Shown piece by piece: positions 35,449 through 48,100 of a DNA stretch of 64,000 nt. Below the pieces are notes generated by a model. It ran no database searches. It was not told the origin of the DNA and was given only the letters and a program-made list of their open reading frames with translations. Positions within the stretch are counted from its first letter, which is position 1, and each line of letters starts with the position of its first letter. The DNA is from Myrica gale (lineage: Eukaryota > Streptophyta > Magnoliopsida > Fagales > Myricaceae), in contig OZ005615.1 of NCBI GenBank assembly GCA_963930655.1, forward strand, positions 13,038,001-13,102,000. The letters are read 5' to 3'. The position numbers were made by a program, and so were the translations under genes.

Positions 35449-36175
35449 AAAGCTCAGTTTATACAATTTTAGAAACTTCTGGGTTCGTGTGTTACAGCAA
35501 CAGCACTTTGATTCTTTTTGTTTCCTTTTACCGAGATGAAGCAACTAATTCTGAAAAGCTTGACTTTTTGTTTCCCGTGAAATACAATGGAGGGATTCCG
35601 GCGTTCCAGTCTCTACTGAGTTTGGTAAGAAAGATGATCCAAACGTCTCTACAAGCAATCGTTCTCTGAATTCACACGCCTACAGCTCGTTGATCAGAAG
35701 ATAACATGAGAAGCCGCATTTCATTAAGTACTAGCTAGCCCCTATACGTTTGGTTTGATGTCCAAAAGGATGCTTTGTGGCTTGCCAGTGGCAGTGGGGG
35801 CTCACTTTCAATATTATCTTTATGTTGGCTTTAAAAATTGGCACATCCCATATGATTCTTGCGTTTCTGGTCGTCTTCTCTCTCTCTCTCCATGCATATC
35901 ATGTGATGATGATGGTTTCGCCATTTTTGGTTCTGTGCGATTGTGTTGTTGCTTGAGAAGACACTAGTGGGCGGCTGGGCGCGGGGGATAGTGAGAGAGG
36001 AAGAGAGGGAGAGATATTTCCATGCGGACACGTAGATGTAATTTTATGAGAACGTGACATGTATAGCCTCATGATTGTGATGGGTTTTTAAAATTAAGCA
36101 GCCCGAGGCAAAAGAGAACTAGAAGCTTTCAATTATTGTTTTCGTTTTTGCTCACGAAAAAGGAACAACATCAAG
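35449..36175. other. Intergenic spacer after the tRNA
   Basis: No supported gene. Confidence 0.4.
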
Positions 36176-36365
36176 TGGCGGAGCCAGAAACTCAATTAAT
36201 AGGAGGCAAATTTTTTAAGAAAAAATGACAAAAATTTTTTTTTACTACTTAATGCAAAAAAAGTCTTAAGAGTATAAAAAAAATTAAGGACTAAAAACAC
36301 TAAAAATATTGAAATACACGTACCGTACTATTTGCTGATACTGAGAGGTGACATTAAAGATTAAA
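36176..36365 (-). mobile_element. 3' end of a hAT-type element (reverse orientation)
   Basis: Starts AGTGGCGGAGCCAG on the plus strand, the inverse of the right ends at 19649, 21593 and 30283. The next 150 bp match those ends in reverse, including TTAAGGACTAAAAACACTAA, ACACGTA and CTGAGAGGTGAC. The other terminus was not found with confidence. GGGGGGCAAAC motifs at 37597-37690 resemble the left part of the 20338 element and could belong to it. Confidence 0.6.
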
Positions 36366-39300
36366 TTCTTGTTGTTCAAGACACCAATAGAGCATCAACT
36401 AATCACACAAACAAAAGTATTTATATATATATATATATCCTTTGTAAAACAAAACACATAAATGAAATAAAATATTTTCAGCAATATAACTTTTTACTTC
36501 CATAAATGAAGTACTTATTTTTGTTGTTAGAAAGGATGTGTCCTATGCTCAATAAGTCCTGCTGAATTTTTTGGGATATGTAAAAAGAAAACATAACACA
36601 TAAATGAGAAAAATAAAAAATTATTGTATTTCTATTATTCTTGAAAGAAACAACAGCAAAACGAAGCATATTGGAAAAAGAAGTCAAATTATCCAAAGTT
36701 CAAAAAGAATCCAGGTTTCAATGGCATAAAAATACTTCTCACCCTTGCTATAGTTTTTTTTAGTGTGACAGTACTATTGAACACGGGCTTCTCAAGAGTG
36801 GAATCTCTATCAATAATAAAATAACCGAAATTGCAAGGAGGAAATACATACTTGGTAAATGATAATAGAAAAAAAATTTGGACAAAAAGTTCAATTTTAA
36901 CATCCAAATAACTATTCTATTCCCCTTACAAAATGAGAAAACAGAAAAACCGTAGTTCAAAGTGCCCATTACCTGGCTAAATTAATGGCTAAAATTTTGA
37001 AGAAATAGATTTATAACTTGATCCAAACGTCACAAATTACAATGGAAAAGAAGTTCCACCTTTAGAGAAAGACAATTAAAAACAAGTTAATCTCGTGGGC
37101 TATGAAAAATCAGACCTAAACAAACAAAAGATAGATGAAAATGAGTCTTACTTCAACTTTGGATTTTCATAAATTGTGGAGAAGTCAGACATGTAAAATT
37201 AGATGATGATAGTGACAATAAAATGATATAACCAATGATTCTCTAGTAAGTAAAGATGGACACGCAGCACACTTGAATAATTGAATTATCATTTATCCAA
37301 CAAGAGCACACCACCCCCTTTCTCAGTATTTGCGATATCCAAATTCTCAACCAAGTCCAACATAAAAGGCAAAAGAACAAAAAAAAAAGCAGTACTAGAA
37401 TAGTGAAAACATCTATTTCAATGATTACAACACACAACGATTATCAGGACTCAGAAGAAGTATATGAAATATTCGTCGCAAAATTCATGACAACGTCGAC
37501 AAATTAATGTAGGATTTCAAGTTTTGACATAAATAAATATCTCTCTACTTATTCTTTTAATTTGATTTTGAGGTATTGGGCTGCTTGGGTTTTAAGGGGG
37601 GCGGGCTGATTAATCTAGGCAGACAAGGGGGGCAAACATAATTTTTATTTAGCCAAGGGGGGCAAACCTGTAAAAAAAAAATGGGAGGAGCGAACCGGGG
37701 CCGTTGAAAGAAAAATGGAAAGAAAGAAAAAGAAAACAAGTGTCTACGTATTGATTCCTTTATCGTACTGCTATGATACTGGAGTCCATTGCTATATATG
37801 GCAGTCACTTCATCGCCTTCAAAAAAGAGCACTTTCTAGCCATGCTAAGGTGATTCTCTCAAGGATCGTCGCTGGAAAAAGATCGTGGTTTTGGGACAGG
37901 GTGACTGTAAGCCTTACAATCATTTTCCTTTTGGGTGTTGTTCGGTTATGTTATATTTTGAAGATTTTTTGTGTTTTGAGAATTTTTATGTGAGGTTAAC
38001 TTTATTGGTATGCGTGTTGTAGTTATTTTTATGTAGTGTTAAAAATAATGTTTAATTGTAGAATATTTTGTATTCTGAAAATTCAAAAAAATCTTGAAGA
38101 TTTTGTTTGGCCGAACAGCCCCTTGCTTTTCTAGTTGCCCCGTTATGCAAACATATTATGAAAGGTGACTGTTACAACACTAATAAGATTACATAATACA
38201 ATTTTTAGAATTATAGATACAATAGGTAGATCTAACATTATCTAACATTATTTAGTATTGTTAGTATAAAATTTTGAATAATGTGAGTCTTTATATTATA
38301 ATATATATGTTGTCTATTTTTTTAAAAAAAATACACAATACAATTCATATAAGAAATTATAAAAAAAAAAAAACTAATCCGAAAAGTGGTGTTCTAGAGA
38401 AGTTAAAATTCGTAAGAGAATAAATCAATATATGTTCTTTTTTGTTCTTTTACAGACAGATAGAATCACATTAATTTACAAATTACAAGGGACTAAAAAA
38501 GTTCAGCAGAAACTCTTACATTTTATTAAATGAAGTCTTACCGAAAGTTGATCCAAAAGGCTTTATAGAAGCCTTATCAATCCTTGTACCTTACGTCGGC
38601 AGCCTTACTTTCAGGTCCCAATTGAAAATCCCCATTTTTTTAGCCCAAGCCTTTAATCCTGGCTCGCACAGCTTGGTCATGCCGACCCCATGGAAATCCA
38701 TACCAAATAGTATGGGCCTCAAGACTTCGTTGCTCCATCTTTTTTCTGCTTATATTGCACCATCTTCTTAATGGTTTGAAAGACTTCATAGAGTGCAAAA
38801 ATTCACACAGCTGTTCGAGTCAATGAGGCAGACAGACCTACATTGTCAGAGATGTATAGGCACAAATGAAGACGGCCCAGTACATTTTTGTTGAAGATGG
38901 CTTAAGAAGTTCTAGGACTGTAGATCATGCTACCTCTGAATGACGACCTTGAAACGGACTTCAAAATGCGTCGTCGTTGGACAGTAAACAACAAGGTACA
39001 TTCCCACATTCAATTTCACACCACCTCGCCTCGAGAAACTTAGAGAGGAAGCTTTCCAAAATGGACCACAACGGTGGGCCCAGCCCCTATACCAAGCGGT
39101 TTCCATCCATTTTCTCAACAAAAAAGAAGGTGGAGACAAAGGAAATATTTTTTATTTGGAAAAAGCTTCATAGTTCCCCACACTGAAGTACCACAACGGT
39201 GTTGAGGTCCCAGCCCCTATGCCAAGCTGTTTTCCATCTTTCTCGACATTTTCTCCAGTTTCTTCTGGGAAATATTTTTCATTTGGAAAAAAAACTTCGT

Positions 39301-39730
39301 AGTTTCCCACACTGAAGTAACCAGGTTTGATGAGAAATCTAATACAAAAATTAAACCAAAACCCGTTAGACTTCTGGGTTTAAATTCACATTGAGCAAAC
39401 AAAATCTATTTCCTGAAGGTTCTTGGAAATTTATTGACACATTCCTTGAAGATGGCGAGAAGTTGATACCCAGGCTCAGCGAGTAGACCTTCTAGGTTGA
39501 AAATAAAAATTGAAACATCATCACACGTACGCGCGAGCACCCCCAACACCGCGTACAAGAAATTCTTCCTCACTTTCTCAATCTTTTCCAAGTGCAACCA
39601 ATATTTTCAAAGCCAAATAGTTTCGTATCATGGCTAATATCCTCTATATATAGTAGTCTTTTTCATCCCTTCTTCATTCGAGTTGTTATCTTCAGCAGAA
39701 TTAAGTGAAGCTTTGTGGGAAAAAAGTAGT
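36366..39730. other. Intergenic region and upstream region of the first ankyrin gene
   Basis: 36366-37715 may be the interior of the hAT-type element whose end is at 36176. About 37898-38128 has ends GGGTGTTGTTCGG and CCGAACAGCCCC that look like a small inverted-repeat element. An imperfect tandem duplication of about 125 bp lies at 39062-39312. No further gene is supported. Confidence 0.4.
39062..39312 (+). repeat. Imperfect two-copy tandem duplication upstream of the first ankyrin gene
   Basis: Units 39062-39186 and about 39188-39312 share CCACAACGGTG, CCAGCCCCTAT, CCAAGC, GAAATATTTTT, ATTTGGAAAAA and CCCACACTGAAGTA. It lies about 420-670 bp before the start codon and could belong to the promoter. 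Confidence 0.6.
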
Positions 39731-42448
39731 ATGGCGTTGAAGTTTGAGGAAATGGATTCCAGACTTCTAGAGGCTATCAGGGCAAATGACGTGCCAACAT
39801 TGATCACTTTATCACAAGCAAATGAAGGAATTCTCCAGCAGAGAACAGTTGACTCCTTGGACACTGCATTACACCTTGCCTCGAAGTTTGGCCACGTTGA
39901 GATGGTGTCCAAAATCGTCGACTTGTGCCCGGCCTTGGTTGCTACTCAGAACAAGATGCTGGAGACTCCACTACATGAAGCTTGTCGCCTAGGGAATGCC
40001 AACGTCTTGCAGCTTCTGTTAGAGGCCAATCCAAGGGCAGCTTGTAAGCGCAACTCCGAAAACAAGTGTGCCTTTTTCCTGGCTTGCAGTCATGGCCATC
40101 TCGATGTCGTGATTCTCCTCTTAAATCACCCCGGGATGCGGGGTATAGATGAAAATGTATTTGATCCGACTTCTATGCATGTGGCTGCAACAAACGGAGA
40201 TACAGGTATGTGGCAAAACGTTTTGGTCGCTACATTTTTTTAGCAATTCCTAAAACTACAACTTACATTATTATCATCTTTTCAGTCTACCTTGTGATAA
40301 TTTCTGACCAAGCCATGTAGTGGGTCCTGAAAGAGGATTAGCGACTTAAAAGCTAAATAAACATCTGTTTCTGGTGCAGATATTGTTAGGGAGCTACTAA
40401 TTACATGTCCTACCTTTGCTCAAATAATTGACGAGAACGGTAACTTGCCATTGCACCACGCATGTATCCACGGACACAGGGATATAGCCAGAAAGCTCAT
40501 AAGTAGTGACACAAAACTCTCTCTGCAGTACAACAACAATGGTTACACCCCCGTGCACATGGCATCAATGAATGGCAGAGTTCAAGTTCTTGAAGAATTT
40601 GTGGCGATGGCTCCAGTATCTTTCTATGATGTCACGAGTGAAGGAGAGACGGTCTTTCATCTGGCAGTGAAATATGGCCATTACCCTGCTCTAGTATACT
40701 TGGTGCAGACCTGCAATGGTACAAATATCATTCATAGACAAGACGAATATGGCAACGCTATTTTACATGTTGCAGTTTATCATGGGCACCACCAGGTGAG
40801 AAATGAATATTGATAGTGTTATATGTTTTCTTTAAACCTAGAATACTTAAAAAGAGTTATAATGAAACAATAAGTAGTATAGCATAAGGTCCAACTATGC
40901 ACTATATAAACTGGACTTGGCATAATACTCATTTTCAATATCCTGTATTAAATATAGCTTTGAGAATTTGTCTTCATCTTTGGACTCAAAACTAAACTGA
41001 CTATACTATTCGCTAATTATCATTTAGAAAAGTGCTATCCACCGCAACCTTAGTCTTAACAAAGGGCTTAATATGGATCAATTGTGTCCACAGTTAAGTA
41101 CAAACAGACATTTCAATAACTGGAGTTGTCTTACTACTGTGGGACTATACTTTCAAGTACAAGCATTAAAGCTAACAGTGTCATGTCAACACATTAATAC
41201 ATCTTCTAACAGTACTCTTTTTCAAGTTTGATCCAGATAGCAGAGTATTTGATCAAAAAGACAAAAGTGAGCATCAACCTTCGGAACTGTAAAGGACTAA
41301 CAGCACTTGACATCCTCGACCAGGCGAAGGACAGTGCAGAGAATCGGCATCTTGAAGCCAAGTTCATTAAAGCTGGTGGTAGAAGAAGTATTGAATTGTT
41401 ATCTTGTCCAACAGAGGGAGGAGAAAGAACCAACAGTCAGCTGCCTGTGATGCCGGATTGCGTAGACTATGACTTGGACATGCCTGTTATGAATGCTATG
41501 GGCTCTTATGAATGCAAGAGCTCGCCTAGATTCAGCAAGGGAACCAGCTATAGAACGTCATCGCCACTTTATCTGGTTGGGGAGACACTTGACCGTGAAA
41601 CCTATAAAAGAGAATCCTTATTTACCGATAATCTGGGACAATCTAATTGTCTCAATAAAAGGCACGAGGAAAATAGAGGTCAGCTTTACCCTAGCTACCG
41701 ACACAAGCAGCAGGCAATATACATGGAAGCATTACAAAATACACTTGACCGTGAAACCTATAAAAGAGAATCCTTATTTACCGATAATCTGGGACAATCT
41801 AATTGTCTCAATAAAAGGCACGAGGAAAATAGAGATCAGCTTTACCCTAGCTACCGACATAAGCAGCAGGCAATATACATGGAAGCATTACAAAATGCTA
41901 GGAACACTATCACATTAGTTGCCATTTTGATTGCAACAGTTACTTTTGCTGCTGGAATTAGCCCTCCTGGTGGATTGCATCAAGAAGGAGAAATGAAAGG
42001 TAAGTCACTGGTAAGCAGAACAACAGCTTTCAAGGTCTTTGAGATAAGCAACAATATTGCATTGTTCACCTCTCTATCCATTGTAATTGTTCTTGTCAGC
42101 ATTATCCCCTTTCGGAGAAAGCCACAGATGAAACTGTTGAGTGTAGCTCACAAGGTCATGTGGGTAGCCGTGTCATTCATGGCAACGGGTTATATTGCAG
42201 CCACATGGGTGGTCATGCCACACAGTAAAGGGACAGACTGGACGATTGTCATGCTACTAGCAGTATGCGGTGGCACACTGGGATTGACATTTATCGGTCT
42301 AAGTGTGATGCTGGTTGAGCACTGGTTGCGGAAAACAAAGTGGCAAAAACAAAGAAAGGGTAGAGTGGAGGGAGTCACAGATCCTGACTTAGAAAGTCAA
42401 AATTCAGATGTTGAGAGCACATACCTGCAAGGATATCACTCATACTGA
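39731..42448 (+). CDS. Ankyrin-repeat PGG-domain membrane protein, copy 1 (three exons)
   Basis: Exons 39731-40205, 40380-40795 and 41237-42448 join in phase to 2103 nt, 700 aa. Residues 1 to about 330 hold ankyrin repeats ([51 protein letters not shown]). The C-terminal half has the PGG domain from about residue 515 ([18 protein letters not shown], then ISPPGG) and four membrane segments. Plant relatives such as ITN1 and ACD6-type proteins sit in the plasma membrane or ER and act in stress and defence signalling; which of them is closest is not settled here. A second ATG at 39752 aligns with the start of copy 2. Exon 3 carries a 52-codon in-frame tandem duplication (41585-41740 and 41741-41896). 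The gene looks intact. Confidence 0.92.
41585..41896 (+). repeat. In-frame 156-bp tandem duplication inside ankyrin gene copy 1
   Basis: Two abutting units, 41585-41740 and 41741-41896, differ at two positions (GGTCAG/GATCAG and GACACAAG/GACATAAG). Each encodes 52 residues ending in [11 protein letters not shown], the segment that leads into the PGG membrane domain. Ankyrin copy 2 has only one equivalent segment ([12 protein letters not shown]). Confidence 0.95.
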
Positions 42449-42668
42449 ATCTTTTCTGGAGGAATTTGCTAGATTTAATTTCCTCAATCCCTCTCTAAAT
42501 TGACAGATTGCACAGATGAGTGACAGTCACCCATTCACAATGCAGGAAATTTCCTCAAGTTTTTTGTTCTCAGCCTATTTCTGCTCTGTATACTATTGTA
42601 GCAAAAAGTGTCTTATTAACAAAAGAAAAAAAAAGTTTTATTTTTCTCGAATTATACACATATTGTAT
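42449..42668. other. 3' UTR and flank of ankyrin gene copy 1
   Basis: Sequence between the stop codon and the L1 insertion site. Nothing else is seen. Confidence 0.45.
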
Positions 42669-42684
42669 GAGCTGATTTACATCC

Positions 42685-43059
42685 AAAGAGCATACATGGG
42701 AAAGAGGGGATATGGGGCATGTTTTGCCTCTTGTAGAATCATTTCACCTTTATGATCGGATCGGTAGAGCTATTTCGCATAACGAACGGCTTCAAGTAGA
42801 CCGCATTCCTGCTATTGTAGAATTGTGCATTCAAGCAGGTGTTGACATACCAGAGTATCCTACAAGGAGAAGGGCCTGTCCTGTTTATAGTCTTGCTGGT
42901 AAAGTTATAGATTTTGAGAGGAGGTTTCCCAAAAATGATTCACCTGGCAAAGATATTAACACATTTGGGTTTTGGGATAAGAAAAAGAAGATGAGTAAAG
43001 ATGACGAATTTATGGACTTGCATTCTGGTGACGTACAAGGGTCTCAGAGACATGGTTAA
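42685..43059 (+). pseudogene. APO-family RNA-binding protein fragment at the 5' end of the LINE
   Basis: The frame is open from the first inserted base to a TAA at 43057. It reads HTWERG, LVESFHLYDRIG, RIPAIVELCIQAGVD, IPEYPTRRR and GKVIDFERRF, which match the conserved repeat of APO (ACCUMULATION OF PHOTOSYSTEM ONE) proteins: plant organelle proteins that bind RNA and act in group II intron splicing. Only part of one repeat is present; there is no start region or transit peptide. It lies between the 5' TSD and the L1 sequence in the same orientation, so it entered with the L1. Where APO sequence stops and L1 begins is uncertain (about 43040-43130). It is not expected to be functional. Confidence 0.8.
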
Positions 43060-43366
43060 CATTCGGAGGTTAGGGATTTCAGAACAGAGATTAGCAGTCC
43101 AGAACAACAAAATGAAGAACGGCCGACGGCTGAAGTGATCAGTGTAAGGGTTGCGTTTGATATAAGGTGGTGGACAAAGGCCGTTGCAAGAATTCAGGAT
43201 GGACTAGCTTCCTTTTGATGATAAAATGAACTTGAGGAAGTTCGTTTCGGGTCTCTAGTGTTTTCGGCTAGGAGACCAGTGCTAAGGTGTTTAGTACCTT
43301 CTGCTGGGATTTTGAGGATCTCTTGAGTTGCCGCTTTCCTCGATTATCTGGGGTATACTTTAGGGG

Positions 43367-45156
43367 ATGGAGGGGAGACCTGGATCTGGCCAAACTGAAG
43401 GAGAGTTGGACCACTGTCTGGTGGGGAAACTCATATCGGACAAACCACTCAACAAGGTTGGAGTGCGGGGGCTATTTTCCAGGCCTGGCATTTCATTCAG
43501 GATTTGGAAATGGAGGAAGCTGATGAAGATCGGTTTATTTTCTCATTTCCGACGAGCAATTGTAAGCAAAGGGTGCTGGAGCAGGCACCGTGGACTATCA
43601 AGGGGTTCCCCCTCTTTCTTAAACCTTTAAGTCTAGATGAAACGGTGCAGGAGGTGGATTTCTCTACCATATCGGTATGGGTACAAGTCCATGGGCTTCT
43701 GGTGGGACACACGACCAGACATATGGCTGAATCGGCAGCTCGGAGGGCTGGGGAAGTGTTAGAAGTCGATTTCAGGTCAGATCGGCAGGTTTGGGTAACA
43801 CAGTTCATTAGAGTGCGAGTCCGGCTCCAAATTTCTAAACCTCTATGCCCTGGTTTTTTTCTACCTCAGAATAATCGTGAACCTGCGTGGGTTCAACTCA
43901 AATACGAAAAGCTATCGGGTTTTTGCTACAATTGTGGGCGTTTGGGACATCTGACGAACACATGCCCTGCACCCACCATTAAAGTGGATGAACCGGCCTC
44001 TTTCGGTCCCCGCATGGTGGCCATTTCCTCGAATTACAAACGATTCTCAGCGCCCAACAGGGGGTTTGGACGAAATAGTAACAACAATATCGTCCAAACC
44101 AAATCTCAACCAGCGGATTTCCCAATCATTCCCCATCACCCATCTTTTGTTAACGAACAAAGAATAGTTACCTTTCCCCCTGCAAATCTCTCTGATGGAG
44201 TGCTGGAAGCCGATGATCGGAGCGGATTCTTCCGCCAAAGAACCCTGGAGGCGCCTTGGTCACGGGTCCCTGCAGCAGGGCAGCCTTCTGACGATGTGCA
44301 GTCTGATACGGTCAGGATAGATCAGAGGCCAGATCTGCATGGGTCGGGGTTTAAGGAGAGTGGATGCAGAGGCAGGCGAGACATGGCAGGAATGGTCGGC
44401 TCTAGTCGATGTATCCCAAACGGTGCAATGACTGACATGGATGTGTGGCAGGCAACGGTAGAGTTTGAAATGGATCTTGCTCGGATGGTGGAAAGGGAAA
44501 AAGGAAGAAGTCAGGGGGAGGCAGACGAGGCTTCAACGAAAGTATTAGAAGCGTTTTTCGCATTCCACGTACCACGGGCGGGAGAGACAGATGGGCCTGG
44601 ACCTGGAAGACCGTCGGCCAAGCTCTCTTCATCTGGGCTGATAATGAGCCCGTTTTCACTTAAGGGGAATGCTGGCCCAGCCGAATCCAAAGGTCGGCCA
44701 TCCAATGGGATCAAACTGAAGGGCCATATAGGGCAGCTGGGTAACATTGGCCCACAGACGGCAGACTCATTGTCGAGGAAAGGTAAGGAAAAATGGTCTG
44801 GCCCCCCTTCGATAAGTCTTCGTAAACCAGGGACTCTGGTAATTGGCGCCAAGAGGGAGGATGATTTGAAGCCGTCTTCTATGATCAATAACTCAGTTGC
44901 TTCTCCCCGACTTGAGGATTATCGAAGCAAGGAGGAGTTGGAGGGTTTGGAATCGCAGCCTTTAGCATCCTGAATTCAGGTGCACAAACACTCTGCATCG
45001 GAGGTTGACACACCGACAAATAACAAGAAAAGACGGTGCCTAACAGAGAGGAAGGGTATGAGTAAGTCCAGGGCCGGAGTTCAGAGGAAGAAAGTCGTCG
45101 TTCATGTTGCTAAGGCTGAGGAGGCGGGCCATCCCATGCCTCCAAGCTCTCCATGA
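43367..45156 (+). pseudogene. L1 ORF1: DUF4283 and zinc-knuckle protein, disrupted
   Basis: The N-terminal DUF4283 homology begins LVGKLISDKPLNK in one frame near 43400. It shifts frame at the G-run 43467-43471 into the long frame to 44973 (DEDRFIFSF, VLEQAPWTIKGFPLFLKPL, ISVWVQVHGL). A CCHC knuckle (CYNCGRLGHLTNTC) follows near 43925-43966, then a long polar tail. A TGA at 44971-44973 interrupts; the same frame continues to TGA 45154-45156. That stop overlaps the ORF2 start by four bases (ATGA), which I take to be the original stop. ORF1 products bind the L1 RNA. Confidence 0.82.
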
Positions 45157-48100
45157 AGGCCCTGTTTTGGAATTGTCGAGGATTAGCCCAAGCCTCGACA
45201 ATTCGGTCGTTAAGGGCAGTGCTTAGACAGTATAACCCGGACTGTCTATGCATCGTGGAAACTAAGCTTTCCAATGCTACGGGTATTTTGTCAAATTTAG
45301 GATTTCCTGATTCGGTGGAGGTTCCTGCTGTGGGGCTCCAAGGAGGTAGTATTTTTGCTTGGATAAGGGGAGTCGACTTTGACTTGGTGATTCGGCAGGA
45401 ACATATGCTCAGCATCATATTGTTCGGTGAACCTACGTCCCAACCATGGGCCCTTACTTTCGTTCATACTCCTTGTGACCCGGTTCGGAAGGCAGAGTTC
45501 TGGAAGGAAGTTTCAGCTGTTGGGGAGGCCTTTGGAGGTCCCTGGCTAGTTCTTGGCGACTTCAATGCCATCTCAGGGCAACACAAAAAGTGGGGTGGCA
45601 GACCATTCTCGTCTTCCTCATCGGATGGTTTTCTCCACTTTCAGTCTTTCTCGGGCCTGGTTGACGTGGGAAGTTCGGGTCCTCATTTTACTTGGTGCAA
45701 TGGTCGCAGGGGACATCAAAGAATTCGAGAGAGGCTTGACAAAGGGCTGGCGAATGGGGAGTGGCTCTCTTTATTTCCCCGAGCACTTGTGAAAAACCTG
45801 CCAAGGGTCGCCTCGGATCATACCCCCTTGATTCTGGATACTTACGGAGCTATGGATGCTGGTCCTAGACCATTTCGGTTCGAAAGCTGCTGGACTAAGG
45901 ATGAGAGGAGTCGGATGGTGGTGGATGAGGCGTGGTCGAGGTCTGTGTGGGGCTCAGCGGCGTTTCAGTTGGTTCTCCGGATTAATTCTACAAAAAAAGC
46001 TCTACGGCAATGGAACAGAGAGGTTTTTGGCTCGGTCCAAGCCAATATTCAAGTTTTGAAGAATCGGCTGGCTCTTTTGCAAAGTGGTCAGCCTTCTCAG
46101 TGGTCTTGGGACGCGGAACGGAGGATTCAATCCGACCTGCTGGAGGTGTTGCGGATGGAGGAAAGTTTATGGAAGCAAAAGTCCAGGGTAAGCTGGTTGT
46201 CTACAACAGATCTTAATACTCGATTTTTTCATTTGTCTACCATTATTCGTAGAAGACGCAACAACATCGAGGCTCTCAAATCGGATGACGGCCAGTGGCT
46301 CCATGATCGTCCGACTATTGGGGGACACGCTGTGAATTATTTTCAGACGTTGTTTTCTTCCTCTTCTCCTGTGATCGACAGTGACTTAGAGAGTCTGATC
46401 CAGCCTAGTATCTCGGATGAGGTCAATACCTCTCTCTGTGCAATGCCTTCCGCCGAAGAAATAAAAGATGCAGTTTTCCAGATCGGGCCTCTCAAAGCTC
46501 CGGGCCCGGACGGAATGTCGGACATGTTCTTTCAACATTATTGGACCACTGTGGGGACAACTTTGATTGAGATGGTGAAGCATTTTTCCATACTGGTTAT
46601 CTTTTGAATCAGCTTAACCATAGCTTCATTGTATTGTTGCCGAAGGTGGATCACCCGTGCAAGATTGAGCAATTTAGGCCAATTAGCCTTTGTAATGCAG
46701 CTTACAAAGTCATAGCCAAAATTTTGTCCAACCGTTTGAAAGGCGTTCTTCCATCCATTATTTCACCCTATCAAGCAGCCTTCGTTCCTGGGCGAACAAT
46801 TCAGGAAAATGCTATTATCGGGCAAGAGGTTCTACACTCTATGAAGGCTAAGAGAGGACGGAGGTGCCTCACCGCTATCAAATTGGACATGGAAAAGGCT
46901 TATGATCGAATGGAGTGGGGTTTCATTCTTAAGGTGTTAAAGGCTTTTGGCTTTGCAAGGAAATGGGTCGGCTGGATAGAGCAGTGTATGACCACAGTGT
47001 CCTATTCGATTATGCTGAACGGGTCTCCTTTCGGCTTCTTCAAACCTGGAAGAGGACTTCGACAGGGCGATCCTCTATCTCCATTTCTCTTCATATTGGG
47101 GTCCGAGGTGCTATCGCAGATGCTAGGAAGGGCCGAACATATGGGGTTGTTTCATGGCATTAAAGTTTCTCGACATGCTCCTTCTCTATCTCATTTGTTC
47201 TTTGCAGACGACATTCTAATTTTCAGTCGAGCTAATTCCAGAGAAGTTGGCCAGGTCAGCAAGGTGTTGGAGGAGTACTTGCGGTTCTCGGGACAAAAGA
47301 TTAATAGAGGCAAGTCTTCATTATTCTGTAGTGGTAATACGCACCCGGAGGTGGTAACCGCTCTTTGTACTTCGTTACAAATGAAGAAGATGGACATGAA
47401 TAGAAAGTATTTGGGTCTTCCGTTGTTTCTCGGGAGATCGAAGAAGCGCGTTTTCGCGGATATCAAGGAAAAGGTGCTTTCTAAGGTGGCGGGGTGGAAG
47501 ATGAGAACCCTTTCGCAAGCCGGGAGATCGGTCCTTATAAAGACAGTGGCTGCAGCGATGCCTCTATACTGTATGTCCACTTTTCTCCTTTCCCAAAGGG
47601 TGGTGTGAGGATATCGATAGAATCCTCAAGGATTTCTGGTGGGGATTCCCCTCTAAAAAACGGCACAATTTTACACCTAAGGCCTGGGACTCGATTTGTC
47701 TTCCAAAGGAGGTGGGAGGGCTTGGCTTTAGAAGGATGCATGATACAAATTTGGCTATGATAGAAAACTCGGGTGGCTGTTCTATTCATCCCCGGATAGC
47801 TTATGGGTTCGTTTGGTGAAGCACAAATACCATAACTTGTCCCCTCTAGATTCTTCAGCTTCTTCATCTTATGGCTCGGGTGTTTGGAAAGGAATTTTGC
47901 GGGCTGCTCCCCTTCTTCGGACGGGTCTATGCCTACTTCCTAGTAATGGTGATGAGGTTCTACTTAGGGAGCATCCATGGCTTTCTGGAGGAGTGCATTG
48001 TCAGCCCGAGTGGCGCGATGGGGCTTGGGATAATATGTCGGTTCGGGTGGTTAGCGACTTGGTTGTGGAAGGAGAAGGACGGTGGGATACCCCCTTGCTT

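Noticed and set aside
36176-37715. A complete hAT-type element ending near 37705
   Set aside because: The right-hand terminus (GGAGCGAACCGGGGCCGTTG) pairs only weakly with the left one and the flanks do not form an 8-bp TSD; only the left end is reported.
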